A DNA stretch of 64,000 nucleotides, taken from the NCBI GenBank assembly GCA_947483555.1, contig CANKMW010000018.1:1-64000 (forward strand). Direction: 5' to 3'. Position numbers and translations under genes: made by a program. Below, one piece after another: positions 28,843-40,888 of this stretch (position 1 is the stretch's first letter; each line of letters begins with the position of its first letter). The stretch is from Myxococcales bacterium. GTDB lineage: Bacteria; Myxococcota_A; Polyangia; Haliangiales; Haliangiaceae. The notes beneath the pieces are model-generated. The model worked only from the letters and a program-made list of their open reading frames with translations, was not told the origin of the DNA and did no database searches.

Positions 28843-28928
28843 CTCGGCGCCATGCGATGACGCGGCGTTGCGCGGGGCACGCGGCTTGCTTCGTCGGCGG
28901 GCGCGTGGACCATGGTACCGTCGTGTCG

Positions 28929-29510
28929 ATGTTCGACCTCGCGCTGCTCGCTCCCGAACGGCTGCGACCGCTGCGCGTGCGCGAGTACGACCAGCTGGTG
29001 GCCGCCGGGGTGTTCGCGGACGAGCACGTCGAGCTGCTGGGCGGGGTGCTGGTCGCCATGAGCCCGCAGGGCGACCCGCACCGGGTCACCACGGCGCTGA
29101 TCGCGATGCTCCTGACCCGGGCCCTCGATGGGACCTGGTTCGTTCAGGCCCACAGCCCGCTGCGCGTCAGCAGCAGCTCCAAGCCCGAACCGGACGTCGC
29201 CGTGATGCGCCGCGACGACGCGCACCGGCAGCGGAGCCCGGTGCTGGTCATCGAGGTGTCGGAGACGTCGGTGGTCAAGGACCGCGAGATCAAGCGCCAC
29301 TTCTACGCCGCGGCCAAGATCCCGGAGTACTGGATCGTCGACCTGCAGCGGGGCGTGGTCGAGGTGCGGACGCGTCCCCTGGGACGCGACTACACCCGCA
29401 CGCGCGAGCGAGCCCACGGCGACGTCATCCGCCCGCTCGGTCTGCGCGGCGTCGCCATCGCGGTCAGCGACTTCCTGCCCCGGCCGCCTACGCGTCGCCG
29501 CCGCGGCTGA
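28929..29510 (+). CDS. Uma2-family (DUF820) putative endonuclease
   Basis: 193 residues from ATG 28929. The fold of the Uma2/DUF820 branch of the PD-(D/E)xK superfamily is visible: Y-x-x-L-V-A-x-G-V then HVELLGGVLVAMSP, a central KPEPDVAVMRR (catalytic PD), LVIEVSETSVVKDREIKRHFYAAAKIPEYWIVD (ExK-like EVS...K). These are common in cyanobacteria and myxobacteria in many copies; nuclease activity and role are mostly unproven. The end overlaps the convergent DTW gene by 23 bases. Confidence 0.88.
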   Translation: MFDLALLAPERLRPLRVREYDQLVAAGVFADEHVELLGGVLVAMSPQGDPHRVTTALIAMLLTRALDGTWFVQAHSPLRVSSSSKPEPDVAVMRRDDAHRQRSPVLVIEVSETSVVKDREIKRHFYAAAKIPEYWIVDLQRGVVEVRTRPLGRDYTRTRERAHGDVIRPLGLRGVAIAVSDFLPRPPTRRRRG

Positions 29511-30171
29511 CGCCGGCGGGTACGCCGCCGGTCACGTCGGCAGCGTCGAGGGCGCCGCGCGACCACAACGTGCGGTCGACCATGGCGTGGAAGACCCGCT
29601 CGAGAGCGGCGCGGACGTGGGCGCCCTCGAGGAGCTCGAAGGCGCGGGCGATGGCCTCGATGGTGGCCAGGCCGCCGCCGCGCGGCTCGTGGCGCAGCCG
29701 GTACCGCGACGGTTCGCCGGGCGGCAGGACGACGCATGGCACGTCGCGCAGCCCGGGGACGCGGGTGCGAACCCGCTGGGCCTGGCGCCAGGTGCCGTCG
29801 GGCACGATCAGCGTCACCGGGTCGGGCGACGGCGGGAGCTGGTCGAGCGCGATCGCGTCGTCGGCCGGGAACAGCAGCAGCGGGCGAGTGCCGGCCGGCG
29901 CGATGAACGGCGGGCTCGGCTCACCGGCGTGACCGCGCACCAGCACCTCGCTGGCGGCCAGGCAGGCGGCGGCCAGGCGCCCGGTGTTGGTCGGCTTGCG
30001 CTCCTCGAAGCGGTGGATGATCAGCACCAGCCGGGTCCGCGTCGCCAGCGGTGGGCTGGGCATCAGCGCGCACACGCACAGGCCGCCGAGCATCCGGCAG
30101 CCAGCGCATCGAAGGTCGGCGTGGTCGCGGCGGCTCACGATCGAACCGCGGCGTAGCACGAACCGCCGCAC
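29488..30171 (-). CDS. DTW-domain tRNA-uridine aminocarboxypropyltransferase
   Basis: 227 residues. N-terminal zinc-type Cys cluster RCAGCRMLGGLCVCA, then LVLIIHRFEERKPTNTGRLAA, LLFPADDA and the name-giving motif VPDGTWRQAQR (D-x-T-W), followed by SRYRLRHEP. Family members (TapT/TuaA in E. coli and human DTWD1/2) transfer the 3-amino-3-carboxypropyl group from SAM to uridine in tRNA, giving acp3U. Convergent with the Uma2 gene; the last 23 bases overlap. Confidence 0.9.
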   Translation of the reverse strand: MRRFVLRRGSIVSRRDHADLRCAGCRMLGGLCVCALMPSPPLATRTRLVLIIHRFEERKPTNTGRLAAACLAASEVLVRGHAGEPSPPFIAPAGTRPLLLFPADDAIALDQLPPSPDPVTLIVPDGTWRQAQRVRTRVPGLRDVPCVVLPPGEPSRYRLRHEPRGGGLATIEAIARAFELLEGAHVRAALERVFHAMVDRTLWSRGALDAADVTGGVPAGVSRGGDA

Positions 30172-30204
30172 CTCGACGCGACGCTCGTGCTACTCAACGC
30201 ACCG

Positions 30205-30498
30205 ATGGCCAAGAACCAAGGGTTCGGACACGGACGCGGTCTGACGCCGCCCGCCAAGCAGATGCCGGGGTTCGTGCGGAGCGCGCTCGCTGCGCGCACG
30301 CTCATGGACGCCTACCGGGCGCGGCCGGACTACCAGCAGCACGAGTACCTGGACTGGATCAACACCGCCAAGCTGCAGGACCTCAAGCGCAAGCGCCTCA
30401 ACCAGATGCTCGACGAGCTCGAGAAGGGCGACGCCTACAAGGGCGAGCCGTGGACGCCGCCGCCACCACCGCCGACGCCAGCGCCGTCGGCGAAGTAG
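30205..30498 (+). CDS. small YdeI/OmpD-associated-like protein
   Basis: 97 residues from ATG 30205. The central block YRARPDYQQHEYLDWINTAKLQDLKRKRLNQMLDELEKG resembles the C-terminal helical motif of YdeI/OmpD-associated family proteins (x-YL-x-WI-x-x-AK-x-x-x-x-x-x-R-x-x-x-x-x-x-x-L-x-x-G), and the tail is Pro-rich (PPPPPPTPAP). The role is unknown. Between the DTW gene (divergent) and the zinc-ribbon gene (convergent). Confidence 0.72.
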   Translation: MAKNQGFGHGRGLTPPAKQMPGFVRSALAARTLMDAYRARPDYQQHEYLDWINTAKLQDLKRKRLNQMLDELEKGDAYKGEPWTPPPPPPTPAPSAK

Positions 30499-30510
30499 CC
30501 GGCTGCGGCG

Positions 30511-30822
30511 TCAGCTCGCCGCCGACGAGCCGATCCGGAACCACACCGCGCGGGCGACGTGGCAGGTGCGGCAGCGGACGGCGACCCGGCGTTCTCCGCT
30601 GCGCGGCGCCTGATGGTCGTCGATGGTGTAGCTGCCATCGCACTGCGGGCAGCGTAGCGAGCCGACCCGGGCGTCGATCACCGCCGCCGAGTCGACGTTG
30701 ATCGGGTGCGCCGCCGCGCCACCCGGCGACAGCGCCGCCAGGCGCTCGCGATCCTTGACCAGCCGCCGCGCGGCCCGGTCGCGTTCGCGGCGGGCGGTGC
30801 GTTCGGGCCGCTTCGGCGCCAT
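30511..30822 (-). CDS. small zinc-ribbon protein
   Basis: 103 residues from ATG 30822. A basic N-terminal helix (KRPERTARRERDRAARRLVKDRERL) precedes a CPQCDGSY...CRTCHVARAVWF ribbon with two CxxC pairs separated by about 25 residues. The layout suggests a nucleic-acid- or protein-binding zinc domain; no family name can be given. It starts 74 bases downstream of the kinase 2 stop and may share its transcript. Confidence 0.75.
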   Translation of the reverse strand: MAPKRPERTARRERDRAARRLVKDRERLAALSPGGAAAHPINVDSAAVIDARVGSLRCPQCDGSYTIDDHQAPRSGERRVAVRCRTCHVARAVWFRIGSSAAS

Positions 30823-30896
30823 GCGGCGAACCTTACTCCGAGCTGCTCCGGGCGGCGGGGCGCAGCGGCCGCTCGTGATCGGCAGGATCGCCGGAC

Positions 30897-32588
30897 TCAG
30901 CAGTCGTCGTCGTAGGACTTCGCCAGCGCCTTCTGCTGGAACAACCACCGCGCTCGCGGCTTCGACGGTGACAGCCGCAGGTACTCGATGTGCGCCGGCC
31001 GGGCCGGATCGGCGCCGTCGGCCCGGGCGCGGCGCCAGATCTCGATCAGGCCGCAGCGCGGCGAGCCGGGATCGCGGAGCTGGTCACACTCGGTGTTGGT
31101 GCCCTCGGCCTCGTAGATCGCGCCGTCCTTGACGTAGATCGTGTAGGTGCAGCGACCGAGGGCGCGCAGATCGTCGCCGGTCGAACGGGCCGGCGAGACG
31201 TAGGCGTACTGGACGAAGGCGCCGGCGGTGAGGTCGGCCGTGCCGTCGGGCCGCACGCCCACCGTGACCAGCGAGCTGAGGAAGGCGTCGGGCATCCAGG
31301 CGTGGACGCGGGCGTCCATCAAGGGACGATCGGTGATCGGATCGAAGCGGGTCATGCGGTCCGCGGGCAGCGCCGGCGCCGGGCCCCAGCGGGTCGCGGT
31401 GCCCGGGACCTCGGCGGCGGCATCGGTCGCGGTCCCGCTGGCGACACCGGTGGCATCGCGCGCATCAGCCGGCGTCGCCGCCGGCGCGTCGGCCGGCGGC
31501 GCCACACCGACGGCGATCTCGCTCGCCGCGCCCCCGCGGTCGCGCCCGATCGCGAGCCACACCGCCACGCTCGCCATCACGAGTCCGCCGCCGCCCGCGA
31601 CGGCGGCGATGCGGCGCGTTGCGGGTGTCCACCGGGCCGCGGCCGATGCGGCGGCCGATACCACCGTCGGTGCCAGCGCCGCGTCGAGCGCGTCGAGCAT
31701 CGCCTGCAGCGTCGGCCAGCGATCGCCGGCGTCGCGGGCCAGGCCGCGCATCACCACCGCGCCGATCTCTCCTGGCACCGTCGTGTTCGCCGGTGGTGGT
31801 CGCACCGTCCCCGACAGCAGCTCGGCGAGGAACGCGACCAGCGTGGTGCCACTGAACGGCCGCTGCCCGTAGACGCTCTCGTAGACCGTGGCGGCGAACG
31901 CGAACTGATCCGCCGCCGGGCCGACGGTCTCGGCGAGGTGTTGCTCGGGCGCCATGTAGGCCGGCGTGCCCATCACGGCGCCGGCGCCGGTCAGCGCGCT
32001 CGGCGCCTCGGCGACGCCGGGGCTGGTGCGGGCCAGTCCGAAGTCGGCGACCTGGACCCGGCCGTCACGACCGCACAGGACGTTGGCCGGCTTGAAGTCG
32101 CGATGCACCAGACCCACGGCGTGGGCTGCCGCCAGACCATCGCCGGCGACCCGGCAGCGCGCCAGCGCCTCGCGCCACGGCGGCCGTCGCTCGAGCCAGC
32201 GGGCCAGGTCCTCGCCGTCGACCAACTCCATCACCACGTAGACCTGGCCGGCGATGATGCCGGCGTCGTGGACGGTCAAGACCGCCGGGTGGCGCAGCCT
32301 GGCCATCGCCCGCGCCTCGCGGACCAGGCGCTGCGCACCCTCGTCGGTCGCGCCGCGGACCAGCTTGATCGCGACCTCGCGCTCGAGCTGCGGATCCCAC
32401 GCCGCCACCACCACGCCCATGCCGCCCTGGCCAAGCGCGCGCCGGACCTGGTAGCGATCGATCCGCGCCGGCACGCCCGCCACCGGCGCCGCGGCCGGCG
32501 CCGACCCGGCTGCGAACTCGTCGCTCCGCGCGGTCGCCACCAGTCCCGGCGTGGCGTCGAGCGTCTCGCCATCAAGGTCGTCGGGCAC
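30897..32588 (-). CDS. Ser/Thr protein kinase (HRDFKPAN type)
   Basis: 563 residues. Kinase domain about 45-310: LGQGGMGVVVAAWD, Lys75 in VAIK, HRDFKPAN at 162-169 (the Phe variant common in myxobacterial kinases), DFG 182-184 and GTPAYMAPEQ. A membrane helix follows (GGGGLVMASVAVWLAIG). The Ala/Asp-rich outer region leads to a C-terminal domain of about 130 residues, with RCTYTIYVKDGAIYEAEGTNTECDQL, resembling the outer domains of other myxobacterial kinases, including kinase 1. Probably an inner-membrane sensor kinase. Next to tRNA-Val. Confidence 0.95.
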   Translation of the reverse strand: MPDDLDGETLDATPGLVATARSDEFAAGSAPAAAPVAGVPARIDRYQVRRALGQGGMGVVVAAWDPQLEREVAIKLVRGATDEGAQRLVREARAMARLRHPAVLTVHDAGIIAGQVYVVMELVDGEDLARWLERRPPWREALARCRVAGDGLAAAHAVGLVHRDFKPANVLCGRDGRVQVADFGLARTSPGVAEAPSALTGAGAVMGTPAYMAPEQHLAETVGPAADQFAFAATVYESVYGQRPFSGTTLVAFLAELLSGTVRPPPANTTVPGEIGAVVMRGLARDAGDRWPTLQAMLDALDAALAPTVVSAAASAAARWTPATRRIAAVAGGGGLVMASVAVWLAIGRDRGGAASEIAVGVAPPADAPAATPADARDATGVASGTATDAAAEVPGTATRWGPAPALPADRMTRFDPITDRPLMDARVHAWMPDAFLSSLVTVGVRPDGTADLTAGAFVQYAYVSPARSTGDDLRALGRCTYTIYVKDGAIYEAEGTNTECDQLRDPGSPRCGLIEIWRRARADGADPARPAHIEYLRLSPSKPRARWLFQQKALAKSYDDDC

Positions 32589-32624
32589 GGCGGCAGCCTA
32601 CGCGGCGCTCGGACCTGAATCTCG

Positions 32625-32696
32625 TTGGTGTGCGCGGGATTGAACCGCGGACCCCTACCGTGTCAAGGTAGTGCTCTGCCACTGAGCTACACACCA
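32625..32696 (-). tRNA. tRNA-Val (anticodon GAC)
   Basis: 72 bases on the minus strand. Acceptor TGGTGTG pairs with CACACCA; D arm GCTC...GAGC; anticodon arm CTACC-TTGACAC-GGTAG with anticodon GAC; T arm CGCGG-TTCAATC-CCGCG. CCA is not encoded. It lies between kinase 2 (same strand, downstream) and the ABC1 kinase (divergent). Confidence 0.96.
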
Positions 32697-32788
32697 GAGA
32701 GGGCCCTTGAGCTACCGGACCCGGCGGCACAAGTCAAGGCCCCGGCGGCCAACCGCTCGATCGTCGGTTCTGGTGTAGCGTCCGGCGG

Positions 32789-34066
32789 ATGCGGGCGCTG
32801 CGTTTTGTCGGCCGCGGCTTCTGGGTCGGCTTCATCTTCCTGCTTCATGGCCTGATCTGGGCCGGCGGCTGGTTGGCGCTGCTGGTGTCGTTTCGCGGCC
32901 CGGCGGCGCGCCAGGCCTGGTTCGCGTCGCGGCTGACCGCGCTCCTGATCGCGCTCGGCGCCACGTTCGTGAAGGTCGGCCAGATCATGTCGACCCGCCC
33001 CGATCTGTTTCCGCCCCACATCATCAAGGCCCTCGAGCGCCTGCAGGACAACGTCGGCGCGTTCGCCTGGCGGCACGTCGAGCGGACGTTCGTCGCCGAG
33101 CTGGGCCAGCCACCCGACCAGCTGTTCGCGACCTTCGCGCACACGCCGGTGGCGTCGGCGTCGGTGGCGCAGGTCCACCGCGCGACGCTGCGCTCGGGCG
33201 AGGAGGTCGCGGTCAAGGTGCGGCGCCCGGGGCTCGACGATCTGGTGCACTTCGATCTCTCGGTGATGCGGCTGTTCGCGCGCGTGATCGCGCTGCTGCC
33301 GTCGGCGCGGTTGCTGGCGCCGGTCGAGAGCGTCGACGAGTTCGGGCGCGCCATCCGGGCCCAGATCGATCTGCGCATCGAGGCCACCAACAACCGTCGC
33401 TTCGCCGCCAACTTCGCCGGCGACGCCGACGTCGGCTTCCCGGTGCTGCACCCGGCGCTGTGCACGCGCGGCATCCTCACCATGAGCTTCGTCCACGGCG
33501 CCAAGGTGCTCGACGCCCCGGCCCGGCTGGGCGCCGATCCGACGCGGCTGGCCCGGATCGGTTTCCGCACCCTGTTGCAGATGGTGTTCGCCGACGGCTT
33601 CGTGCACGCCGACCTTCATCCCGGCAACATCCTCGTCGACGATCACGGCAACGTCGTGATCCTCGATCTCGGCCTGACCGCGGAGCTCGACGACCAGGCC
33701 CGCCGCGCCTTCGCCCAGTTCTTCGCCAGCTGGGCGGGCGGCGACGGCAAGCTGATGGCGAAGCTGATGTCCGAGCTGTCTCCGTCGGCGCGGGTGGCCG
33801 ACTATCCCGCCTACGAGCGCGAGGTGGTCGAGTTCGTCGGCCGCTACTACGGCAAGGCGCTCGGCGAGGTGCAGGTGTCCAGGGTCGCCTTCGACATGAT
33901 GCACATCCTCCGCCGCCATCGGGTTCGCGTGAACCCCATCTACACGATGTGCAACGTGGCGATCGCGGTGACCGAGGGGATCGGCAAGCAACTCGATCCC
34001 AGCCTCGATCTCATCCAGGAGGCCCTGCCCTTCTTCGTGACGATCCGGGCCGCCGGGCGCCTGTAG
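32789..34066 (+). CDS. ABC1/UbiB-family (AarF-like) atypical kinase
   Basis: 425 residues; shorter than E. coli UbiB (546) because it lacks the C-terminal membrane helices. One hydrophobic N-terminal segment (GFIFLLHGLIWAGGWLALLV). Family motifs: GATFVKVGQIMSTRPDLFP (KxGQ), ASASVAQVHRATLRSGEEVAVKVRRPG, EATNNRRFAANF, and HADLHPGNILVDDHGNVVILDLG (catalytic loop and DLG in place of DFG). Members support isoprenoid quinone synthesis or lipid handling by an ATPase activity. No ubiquinone genes flank it. Confidence 0.94.
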   Translation: MRALRFVGRGFWVGFIFLLHGLIWAGGWLALLVSFRGPAARQAWFASRLTALLIALGATFVKVGQIMSTRPDLFPPHIIKALERLQDNVGAFAWRHVERTFVAELGQPPDQLFATFAHTPVASASVAQVHRATLRSGEEVAVKVRRPGLDDLVHFDLSVMRLFARVIALLPSARLLAPVESVDEFGRAIRAQIDLRIEATNNRRFAANFAGDADVGFPVLHPALCTRGILTMSFVHGAKVLDAPARLGADPTRLARIGFRTLLQMVFADGFVHADLHPGNILVDDHGNVVILDLGLTAELDDQARRAFAQFFASWAGGDGKLMAKLMSELSPSARVADYPAYEREVVEFVGRYYGKALGEVQVSRVAFDMMHILRRHRVRVNPIYTMCNVAIAVTEGIGKQLDPSLDLIQEALPFFVTIRAAGRL

Positions 34067-34232
34067 GTCCAGCTCGGCTGTGACCGCTGGTTGCGGGTCT
34101 GGCGCGTCGCAGACGCCACGGTGTGCGGCTGCGCCACGGCCAGCCCGGCGCTAACCGTACAGAATCACGAGATCCGACCGCGACGATCGCGCCTGGCTCG
34201 CGATGGCACGCGACCTGCCTTACTGTGGAGAT

Positions 34233-34634
34233 ATGAGTGGACTCAACAAACTCGGTCTCGTCCTGCGGCGTGTGGTCCCGGCGGTCGTGCTGGCCGGATC
34301 GCTCGGCGCCTGCGTCGTGCGCGGCAACGCGCACGCCCGGCTGTTCGTGCCGATCCCGATCGTCGTGATCGATGCCCCGCCTCCCCCACCGCCGCGCCAG
34401 ACCATCGTGATCCGGCCTGGTCACATCTGGATCGAGGGCCGCTACCACCACAACAACGGTCGCTACGTCTGGCACGACGGCTACTACGAGCGCGAGCGCA
34501 GCGGCCACGCGTACCGTCCCGGTCGCTGGCAGCGGCAGGGTAACGGTCACGTCTGGGTCGACGGCCGCTGGGAAGCGCACGGCAACGGTCGCGGCCACCA
34601 GCGTGACCGCGCCAAGACGCGCGATCACCGCTGA
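34233..34634 (+). CDS. small lipoprotein with YxWxxGxW-type repeats
   Basis: 133 residues from ATG 34233, with GTGGAGAT just upstream. Signal VVPAVVLAGSLGAC with lipobox. A Pro run (PPPPPP) precedes repeats of the type GHIWIEGRYHHNNGRYVWHDGYYERER, HAYRPGRWQRQ, GHVWVDGRWEAHG, the aromatic YXWXGXW repeats of exported proteobacterial proteins. These form short beta-hairpins on the outer or periplasmic side; the function is unknown. The tail is rich in His, Arg and Asp. Confidence 0.8.
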   Translation: MSGLNKLGLVLRRVVPAVVLAGSLGACVVRGNAHARLFVPIPIVVIDAPPPPPPRQTIVIRPGHIWIEGRYHHNNGRYVWHDGYYERERSGHAYRPGRWQRQGNGHVWVDGRWEAHGNGRGHQRDRAKTRDHR

Positions 34635-34643
34635 ATCGAACGA

Positions 34644-35468
34644 TCACCGTCTGCGGGCGCGCGGCTTCCCGGTCAACGCCAGCACCACGAGCAGCGCGGT
34701 CACGGCGGCGCTGGTGCTGGCGCCGGCGCCGCAGCCGCAGCTCGCACCGCCGCCCGGATCCAGATCCAGGAAGCGGTCGTTGGCGTCGACCCGAGCGGCG
34801 TCGACGGCGAACGGCGCGTCGATGGGGGCCGGCCCGTCGCGTCCAGCGTCATCGCCACCGGCGTCGGTGGCGGGTGATGCGTCGACGCCGGCGTCGCCCG
34901 GATCCCACGGCGTGCCGTCGTTCGGGCGCCGCGGCGTCGGCGACTCGACGCGCCAGTCGGCCGCCACCACGTTGACGTCGGCGACCCGCGCCAGCGCGAG
35001 CCCACCCGGCGCGGCCAGCGTCGTGGTGTCGTCGGCGGGTCCGAACAGATCGTGGACCGGGGTGGTGATCGTTCCCCACCGCACGCAGTCGTAGCGGGTC
35101 GTCGAGCTGACCAGGCACAGCTGCCCGGCGGCCGCCGGCAGCACCGGCACGATCGCGGTGTCGGCGGCGGTCATGAACACGGCCTGCGCCGCCGGGGTCG
35201 CGAAGAGCAGGTAGGTCCCGGCGGTGAAGCAGGTGGTGCTGGCGAACGGCATCGCGTCACCGAGCGTGCCGCCGGCCGGGTCGTAGACCCGCACCACGGT
35301 CGACGGAAACCAGCAACCGTCGCCGAGCGCCTCGAGCTCGATGTAGCGCGCCGCCGGGTCGGCGGTCGGCGACGCGGTCACCAGCTCGGACAGCCGGAAT
35401 GCCGACACGCCGGCCGCCGCGGGGCTCGCCATCGTCACCGCGAGCACCACCAGGCACGACCGGAGCAC
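34644..35468 (-). CDS. secreted protein with MYXO-CTERM-like tail
   Basis: 274 residues. Signal peptide CLVVLAVTMASPAAAG, then a beta-rich body resembling lamin-tail-like (LTD) domains, here LSELVTASPTADPAARYIELEAL...GDGCWF, with ATPAAQAVF and YDCVRWG. An Asp/Ala/Pro-rich linker (GDAGVDASPATDAGGDDAG) ends at GGGASCGCGAG, then a membrane helix (AAVTALLVVLAL) and KPRARRR. The Cys-Gly-Cys-helix-Arg tail is the MYXO-CTERM sorting signal. Convergent with the YxWxxGxW lipoprotein 9 bases away. Confidence 0.85.
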   Translation of the reverse strand: MLRSCLVVLAVTMASPAAAGVSAFRLSELVTASPTADPAARYIELEALGDGCWFPSTVVRVYDPAGGTLGDAMPFASTTCFTAGTYLLFATPAAQAVFMTAADTAIVPVLPAAAGQLCLVSSTTRYDCVRWGTITTPVHDLFGPADDTTTLAAPGGLALARVADVNVVAADWRVESPTPRRPNDGTPWDPGDAGVDASPATDAGGDDAGRDGPAPIDAPFAVDAARVDANDRFLDLDPGGGASCGCGAGASTSAAVTALLVVLALTGKPRARRR

Positions 35469-35640
35469 GCCGCATCCTATCCCTGTCCCGAGCCGGTCGA
35501 TGCACCGGATGGCAAGCTGCGGCGCGATACGACGCCGCTGTCACGGCGCCATGGCAGCAGACCGGCAAAGCTCCGTACCGTGCAAGCACTTGGGCAACCC
35601 CGGTCCACCCACCCGCGTCCTACCTGACGCCGGCTCGGTG

Positions 35641-35654
35641 TGACACAATTGTCA
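35641..35654. promoter_or_regulatory. palindrome TGACA-CAAT-TGTCA upstream of kinase 3
   Basis: A 5-base inverted repeat with a 4-base centre in the gap between the divergent MYXO-CTERM gene and kinase 3. It is the only AT-containing dyad in this GC-rich stretch. Could be an operator; no evidence beyond symmetry. Confidence 0.3.
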
Positions 35655-35697
35655 GAGCAGCCCGGGGCCACGCTGGGGGCCGGCTGCGAGGTCCGTC

Positions 35698-37466
<1,769 letters not shown>

Positions 37467-37479
<13 letters not shown>

Positions 37480-38393
37480 CGATCGCGATCACGCTCGCCG
37501 TCGTGGTGGCGGTCGCCGGACCGGTGGCGGCCAGTCCGGCCGAGGAGCTCAACGTGGCCCGCGATGCGTTCCGGCGCAGCGACTGGCAGGCCGCCATCCC
37601 GGTGCTGTCGTCGTTGCTCTACCCGACCCCGCGGCTGGCCAGCGAGGAGGACATCTACGAGGCCCACTTGCTGCTCGGCATGTGCGCGTTCGAGACCCAG
37701 GACCGCACCGCCGCGACCCGCGAGTTCGAGGAGGCGATCGTCCTGCAGCGCGAACGCAAGCTGGGCACCGGCGTGTTCTCGGCGCCGGCGGTCGCCCTCT
37801 ACGAGGAGCGCCGCGCCGCGCTGGCCGACAAGTACCTGCTCGAGGCCGAGAAGCGGGCGCTGGCGCTCGAGCGCGAGAAGTACCGCCGACTCGTGGAGGC
37901 CATGGTCGTGGTCGAGAAGCGCGACTACTACATCAACTTCATCCCGTTCGGCGCCGGCCAGTTCCAGAACCAGCAGACCACCCGGGGCATCCTGTTCGCC
38001 TCGGCGCAGGGCGTGACCGGGGCGCTGTCGGCCGGCATCTGGATGTACCTGGTCGGCTCGTACGGGCTGTCCGGAGAGGTCCCGCCCGAGCAGGCCAACG
38101 GGGTCCGCCGCCTGCAGCAGATCGAGATCGGCGCCGGGGCGGCGTTCCTCGGCCTGGCGGCGTGGGGGATCGTCGACGCGCTCGTCGGCTACCAGCCGTC
38201 GGTCGTCCGCCGACCGGACGAGTCGATCCTGCCGCCCGATCTTCGCCGCCCGGGTTCGTCCCCGGGTCCCGGCTCCGGTCGGCGCGCGCCACCGGCCGTC
38301 ATCGAGCCGGCGCGCCGCCCCGAGACCACCTTCCACCTCGTCCCGACGCCGCTGCCCGGCGGCGGGGGCGCGGTGCTGTCATGGAAGTTCTAG
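37467..38393 (+). CDS. TPR-like periplasmic/membrane protein
   Basis: 308 residues from GTG 37467, overlapping the kinase stop. Signal peptide LAIAITLAVVVAVAGPVAA. The region AEELNVARDAFRRSDWQAAIPVLSSLLYP...DIYEAHLLLGMCAFETQDRTAATREFEEAIVL is TPR-like. A long helix (YEERRAALADKYLLEAEKRALALEREKYRRLVEAMV) precedes FIPFGAGQFQNQQTTRG, a stretch seen in several myxobacterial proteins, and two membrane helices. The tail is Pro/Arg-rich. Gene order suggests it works with kinase 3 in sensing or envelope signalling; the direct partner is unknown. Confidence 0.8.
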
Positions 38394-38402
38394 GAGTCGA
38401 CC

Positions 38403-40214
<1,812 letters not shown>

Positions 40215-40321
40215 TCGATCGCTGCGCCGACCGCGGCGTGCCGGCCCGATCCGACACCACCGCCCCCGTGACAGCGATGTCTCGTTCGCTCCCGGTCAGC
40301 GCAGCTCAGAGCGTAGATAAG

Positions 40322-40888
40322 ATGCCGAGATCGCAGGCGGTTGCCCCGGCGGCGCGCTTCCTGCATCTCTTCGCGATCGTGGTACCCGCCGTCATTGCCG
40401 CCGCTGCGATCGCCGCTGGCTGCGTGATCCCGCCCAACCTCAGCCTGGAGGAGAACGACGCGGCGGTGAACTCGGCGCCGGTCATCCGCGACGTTCGCGA
40501 CGAAGCCGGCAACCCGTTCGAGCGACCCGGGCCGCGCGACGTGACGGTCGGCCAGGGTCGCCTGGTGCTCACGCTGGCCGATCCCGATCTCACCGACACC
40601 CTGTACGTCCGCTATTTTCTCGACTACGGCCTGCCCGCGCCAACGCCGGCCCGCATCGAGTGCGAGGCAGCGCCCGGCGCCATGCCCACGCTCGATCGGC
40701 AGATCACGTGTTCGCTGGTCGGCGTGTGCACGACGCCGGCGCTGGGCCCCGATCACATCTTCGAGATCGAGGTCTTCGATCGACCGCCGGTGGTCGACGA
40801 TCCGACCCGGCTGTTCCGGCAGCTCGCTCCGCCCGGGCTGTCGTCGACGTGGTGGTGGAAGGCGACCTGCGTGGGGGCTGCTCGATGA
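40322..40888 (+). CDS. lipoprotein of unknown function
   Basis: 188 residues from ATG 40322, chosen because it puts the signal sequence (FAIVVPAVIAAAAIAAGC with lipobox) near the N-terminus; the frame is also open from 40211. The mature part is beta-rich (APVIRDVRDEAG..., VGQGRLVLTLADPDLTDTLYVRYFLDYG) with a Cys pair. Its stop overlaps the start of the next lipoprotein (ATGA). Possibly a target of the upstream activator, judged only by position. Confidence 0.7.
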   Translation: MPRSQAVAPAARFLHLFAIVVPAVIAAAAIAAGCVIPPNLSLEENDAAVNSAPVIRDVRDEAGNPFERPGPRDVTVGQGRLVLTLADPDLTDTLYVRYFLDYGLPAPTPARIECEAAPGAMPTLDRQITCSLVGVCTTPALGPDHIFEIEVFDRPPVVDDPTRLFRQLAPPGLSSTWWWKATCVGAAR